A program made the position numbers and the translations under genes. Below, one piece after another: positions 59,331-64,000 of a stretch of 64,000 nucleotides of DNA; position 1 is the stretch's first letter; every line of letters begins with the position of its first letter. Source of the stretch: Ignelater luminosus. Lineage: Eukaryota > Arthropoda > Insecta > Coleoptera > Elateridae. The notes beneath the pieces are model-generated. The model had not been told where the DNA came from and ran no database searches. It worked only from the letters and a program-made list of their open reading frames with translations. The stretch lies in assembly GCA_011009095.1 (NCBI GenBank), contig VTPC01004338.1, positions 72,470 through 136,469 on the forward strand, given 5' to 3'.

Positions 59331-61600
59331 GATTGATAAAGAAGAACAACAGATCTATGAACCGTGCATAATTACCTATCAAAAATCAAACTGGAGTTTC
59401 AATTATTTAAATTGATCTAATTTTTGAAAAGCTTCTTTGATTCCGAGCAACTGAAATACCGAGCAAAAAGTAGATGTGGATAATCTCTTTACTAAGCAAA
59501 GAAATATTTTGTCAAAAGAAACGTTCGTGTCCTGTTATGTAACTTGACAAGATTCTCCATTTTTTTCATTTCTGTTTAAGTAACTGTCAGATTCCACATC
59601 TTTGGCAGCAAATTTTCCATTTATCAAAAACTAAATAGAAATAGGAATGTCTTTTTCAAGAGGCCTAATTTGTAATTTAAGTTGCAATTAAGTATCAGGG
59701 TTTCAGGAAATCAAGCCTTTAGTAATTTAGTTTGAAGTTTGAAGTTTCTTTTCTACTCTGGTATATTTCTGAATGCTTATGGATTAAAGAATAATCGCTC
59801 GCTCAGATAAGACAATTTAGATTTCTTTAGTATCTGCAACTTCCTAATATCTGCGATATACAGTGTCAGTAGATAGGACCACCTTTATACCAATGCAAAG
59901 ATACGAGAATTAGAAAAGCTCATTCCTAAAGAGATTTATTTTTTTTAAGTTATGTTGATTGTGCACGTAACATTTAATAATCTCTCAATTTCATGAATTA
60001 ATACTAATTCCTTATAACCTTCTTGAGCTTTTGAAATCAGAAAGAAGCTACAAATGATGAAATTCTAACTAAAATCAGAAAAATGTCAAGAATATTCTCT
60101 ACGTGATTTCAGATTTAAATTTAAAAATTTAGACATTTTGATCTAAATTCTTCTTCTTATGTTAATGTAGTCATCCAATTTGCAGATTTTTCCTTTTGTT
60201 TTGATTTTTATATCTTCTACAGCAATCAAGATTTTTGAAACTGAGGCTCAAAATGTTTTGAATTTTTATTGTGGCCAATCTCGATGTATAAGCGATTGAA
60301 CCTTTCAGTCTGCTTCAATTGGAGATGATTTTCTTGATAAAACTGCATTCTATCTTTTGGATATATCAACATTGTTAACGTCATACTTGAAGTTGGTTTC
60401 GAACGAAAATGGCAAAACTTGACCGAGAACTCTGCAAAGATATTTGATTCAATAGCTTTATGTGTACTTATAAAAAGCTCATTAGACTCAAACATAAAAG
60501 GAACTAGAACTAGAAATCCAAGCTACCTTTGACGCATACCCAGCAATGACATGTATTGGTTCTAGCTTCTATCGGATTGAGAAATTCGATAAAGTCAACT
60601 TTCACGATTCAGTCTCTTCTAAAGTTAGTCAACAGTAAGCTTTACGTAGGTGCTAATAGAAACTGAATAACCAGAAACTTCAAGGAGAGCATATCCTTTT
60701 TTTTTAAAAAAAAAAACAACAGAATTAATTCTAATTAAAACCCAGCCCAAACATCTTTTCCTAGTTTGAAACAAAATTAGTTTTCAGAACGTACTTTAAG
60801 TTTTAATGAAACTTATCAGATGTTTATTATCATCAGTAATATTGTAATACCAATAGTTTTTAATTTCGTATTAATCAAAACGGTGTTTAGAAATTTAACT
60901 ATTTTACACAAGATAAGATAAAAAAACTAATTAGCTAGTTTCGGCAAAAAACAAAACAGATCATCGAGCTTGCTTAAGCTCAAATCTCCCTTAAATTAAT
61001 TTACAGAACAAAATACCTAGTACTATAATTACCACACGTCTGACTGATTTGAATTTGCTGTACTTACGCGTAAACTCCTCCACATTTTCTTGACAATAAC
61101 AGTCTCTGTTTATAACACAATCTCAACTTAAGCAAATTAATCAGTCCATTAACTACATTGATTGCTATCTTAAACTTAAATTAGCAATACAATAAGCGTA
61201 AACACAACGATATCATCATTATATAGCGATAAATTAACAGTCTTTATTGTTTTAAAGTTATAAAAGAATTTATTCATGTCGAAAAATTAGTTTCCGTCAT
61301 AGAAAATTGTAATTTTATAATATTGCAGTACCGGGGACATCCAGAAAGTTACAAAACTTATAATTCGAAGAAGCAAGAAGCAATTGAATGCGTATTGGCA
61401 TCTAAGCAAACAATATTTACAGTCGGATCTCAAGGATATTTGAGCTTTAAATTGAAAATGTTGAAAGTTTATTCCAAGAGCTTTCACACCACCTTTCTTT
61501 TAGAAGTTGATATTATAGTAAAAGAAAGAAACACGACAAATCGAACAATTGTTTGCTTTTTATGGTCTTTATTAAAAACTGCAAATTGTTGATTGATTTT
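59331..61600. other. AT-rich stretch, no gene seen
   Basis: Frames at 60226-60495 and 61323-61592 are unassigned. A T9A11 run lies at about 60697-60716. Confidence 0.4.
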
Positions 61601-62050
61601 GTACAAAATGGGCAAAGAGGGGCGAGCAGAAATGGAAGGAAAGAAACAATGTATGTATGAAAACACTTTGCAGGTAATAAAGGGGCATAACCAAGCATGC
61701 GAGTCATGCAAGTGTGTGCCCTATTTCGCTATAAAAGTCAACGAGTAATATAAAATTCTAATATAAACGGCCGGATACAATCTGAAAATACATCGTGACG
61801 TGGCCGGGTATGTAATCGATGCGGTGGTAGTTTATGCAAAGTGGAGTACGGAGCAGGACCCAGGTTGACTTTCAAAGGCAATTTATAAAACTTGATAACA
61901 TAAAACATTGTAAAAGTTTCCTCAATCATGCTGAGTAAGCGACGTAGTTGCGGTAGCGTCCGTTAAATTCACCAGAGAATTCCGCAGTTAGCACTATTAC
62001 AATTCGCTGTTATTTTCATGCTTATCACGCACCACTCGGTAAATTGCTTC
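61601..62050. other. GC-richer unique patch
   Basis: Less AT-biased than its flanks (about 61615-61720, 61770-61990), no readable exon. Similar in texture to the other GC-richer islands. Confidence 0.3.
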
Positions 62051-62790
62051 ATTTATAAATAAAATTTTAATACGAACATTTTTGGTTTTAACATTTCTTT
62101 TTTTCCCTATTAGTCCTAATTTAGGTATACCATTTGGAGGATTAAATTCGTTTGAAAGATAATGGGAATAAACAGTTTAATATGAACGTATATTTTGGGC
62201 GGGCTCTCGTTTCCATTTTGGCGGTGTATTTCGTGATCGTTTGATCGTTAATTTTAACGGATTATGTAGGTACCTACAATAAAAGGGGTATTTTAAAATT
62301 TTGCCCATGCCATGTATTCTAATTATCTCAATATTAACAAGATAATTTAAAAATCCAGTATCTACTAGGTTTTTGGAAAAGTTGTATATTACCACTACCG
62401 TCTTTCAATTTATAGTAAGTGCCTAATTGGTAATTACATCTTACAAACACAATCAACGCTGAAGAGATCTTAATAGATATCTAATGTGATATACCAAGAC
62501 ATATCTACTAAAATTTAAAACTGAAAGGTTAACGTGATCCTAAGATTTCTTCTTTCATTAGTGACCCTGTTGTGGAAAATCCAACTCTTTCACTTTAATT
62601 TGTCGTATATAAATACGACGAGTTTTGTACTTATTGAGTTACAAAATCTTATCCCCAATTATCAAATTTTATCTTATTAAATATCTTTCTCTGCCCATTC
62701 TGCTTAAATTTGATTTTTGTCAAATCTGCATTTATGCAATTATCTTTTGGGAATTAAAATAAAAGCTGTGACTCCTCGACGAATTTTACT
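62051..62790. other. AT-rich stretch, no gene seen
   Basis: No supported feature. Confidence 0.4.
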
Positions 62791-62793
62791 GTA

Positions 62794-62839
62794 TTATTCA
62801 TCCGGTACACGGACAAATTTATTCGTCCGGTAAACGGAC
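62794..62839. repeat. two-copy 25-bp repeat, each a short hairpin
   Basis: TTATTCATCCGGTACACGGAC (62794-62814) and TTATTCGTCCGGTAAACGGAC (62819-62839) differ at two bases. In the second copy CGTCCG (62824-62829) pairs perfectly with CGGACG (62835-62840) around loop GTAAA; the first keeps the inner four pairs. It may be a tandem protein-binding site or part of a repeat. Confidence 0.6.
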
Positions 62840-63599
62840 GTACAGGTCTAGGTACTTTTTTATGCTTTTTCTGATAGTCTTTGCTATGTGGGTATCAGTC
62901 TTCTGCCTGTCTTAGATTTAAGACAGTCTGTTATCATTAATCTTGCTTGTTTTTTCACATTAATTAAAATGTACATAGCTATTAATTTTGGCAAATATTG
63001 TCTGTATAACAAAGTTTTTTATTTTCTGTCCACGAGTAATTATTCAGCTTTGCTAATTATTCAGAATTTCTTAAAACCAGCAAACATTTGTCGCAGTACT
63101 TCAAAATTACTTGAACTAATTGGAAGTTATAATTTCTGTTTAGTTTACAACACTAGATGTAAATACGCAAAAGCTTCAGACGGTTCCACTTAGTAGATTA
63201 TTACTGTATTTTATAACTTAGCTACTGTGTTTTAGAACCAGGTATATTATTTCACTTTCACTTACCATAAAAATTTTTCTTCTCTTAAGACAGTCCATGA
63301 TTGCAGAAACGTTTGCGAATATTTTGGTCATTGCAAAATAAAGAGATGAAGATCTGCTGAATCGCACCTTTATTATATTTATTATAACAGGAAACGTTCC
63401 ATAGCGATAGAAGTTTTCGTTCCGGAGATGTTAAACAAAACGCTCTGTTTCTAATTCTAACGGTGTGAGCTAAATTTCCATTTTATAAATGTCACATAAC
63501 GACTATGTTTTATTTTCGATTGGCCAATTTTTCACTACAGTGTCTGAACCATAACTTTTTTTAGTGCAGGTGTCAGATTTCATCCTCTTAGGCCTTATG
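62840..63599. other. AT-rich stretch, no gene seen
   Basis: A 101-codon frame at 62888-63193 has no ATG start in good context and no recognisable domain. Confidence 0.35.
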
Positions 63600-63603
63600 G
63601 TTC

Positions 63604-63810
63604 TCATGCCATTTGTTTCTTTGTGTAGCTTTTGATCCCCCTTATGTAGATACCTAAAATTAAAAAATTCTTTGTTGTATATGGATGCACTGCAGAACTG
63701 AGTACACCAAATGGCCCGGCGTTTCGATATCTCTTAAAAACCTCCACCTCACTTACAGGACGCACGTTCATGGTATCAAATTTAACTCTGGCCAACTAAA
63801 AACAATGATA
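63604..63810 (-). other. unassigned coding-like patch with splice-like signals
   Basis: The minus strand holds TTGTTTTTAG|TTGGCC (acceptor-like) near 63797, then a frame reading ARVKFDTMNVRP, with CCT|GTAAGTGAG (perfect donor) near 63760. The open frame continues as SEVEVFKRYRNAGPFGVLSS. Either a 40-odd-base exon is framed by these signals or the longer frame is part of an unknown repeat. I do not recognise the protein. Confidence 0.2.
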
Positions 63811-64000
63811 CAGCACGTTATTCGCGACTTAAGCTCTATACAATCTTCCTAACATGTTCTCCCTTTTTTCTGGCAAGAAGGAGAATTGCGATTCAAGATC
63901 ATGATTTACTGTGATCATATAGTATATGTCATTCAGATATTCTCCAAAGATCATCCAAATCCTCCTGGTAGTTTTCGAAATCTAAAAATCGGTTAGGACT
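63811..64000. other. no gene seen
   Basis: AT-rich window end. Confidence 0.4.

Noticed and set aside
1-64000. CRISPR arrays, bacterial operons, phage or defence systems
   Set aside because: No direct-repeat/spacer arrays, no Shine-Dalgarno-linked ORFs, no prokaryotic gene density; the sequence is eukaryotic.

Overview
The window is AT-rich eukaryotic DNA, most likely from an insect (a beetle would fit, but this is a judgement from transposon types and not proven). It holds no operons, no ribosome-binding sites and no long intact protein-coding genes. What can be read is mostly decayed transposable elements in non-coding sequence: an RTE-type LINE, an R2-like LINE, jockey-like reverse-transcriptase scraps, piggyBac, mariner, a Tc1/mariner-like MITE, hAT-like termini and a solo LTR. 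This mix is typical of arthropods. It looks like intergenic or intronic sequence.

Layout. 1-1440: AT-rich DNA, then a GC-richer patch with a hairpin and a small minus-strand ORF that carries a signal-peptide-like segment. 1985-4325: a hAT-like terminal fragment, then a broken RTE LINE; a 400-base N gap follows at 4657-5056. 8061-8790: a 365-bp tandem duplication of a LINE 3' end. 10139-10471: a 329-bp MITE with clean TIRs and TA target duplication. 17.2-18.5 kb: a degenerate triplicated repeat beside an antisense LINE fragment. 18.79-19.23 kb: a minus-strand pseudogene that I recognise as a BSD-domain protein of the SYAP1/Sap47 family. 22.8-27.5 kb: reverse-transcriptase scraps, unassigned coding-like pieces and two tRNA-like (SINE-like) sequences. 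31.7-32.8 kb: an old diverged tandem repeat. 38.7 kb: a third tRNA-like sequence. 39.47-40.40 kb: a broken ORF of an uncharacterised family that I associate with repeats in arthropod genomes. 42.3 and 48.05 kb: retroelement primer-binding-site-like motifs in opposite orientations. 45.54-47.21 kb: a piggyBac transposase with three candidate catalytic Asp codons still readable but the frame broken. 50.15-51.38 kb: a mariner transposase with frameshifts and a D-to-E change at the second catalytic position. 57.95-59.33 kb: a solo LTR with 4-bp target duplication, directly followed by an R2-like LINE fragment.

Between the repeats lie GC-richer unique stretches (about 1.0-1.4, 6.1-7.0, 12.8-14.3, 21.0-22.0, 28.4-30.3, 35.5-36.5, 43.0-44.2, 52.7-54.5 and 61.6-62.0 kb), some with clustered TAATTA motifs. 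They resemble conserved non-coding or regulatory DNA, but this needs cross-species alignment. Two carry weak gene-start signals: a TATA box at 30261 and a Kozak-like ATG followed by a perfect splice donor at 53871-53885.

The genes do not form a pathway: every recognisable protein is a selfish element or a pseudogene. I did not find a convincing new biological system. The least explained items are the 39.5-40.4 kb ORF family, the coding-like block at 23.6-24.5 kb, and the GC-rich islands.
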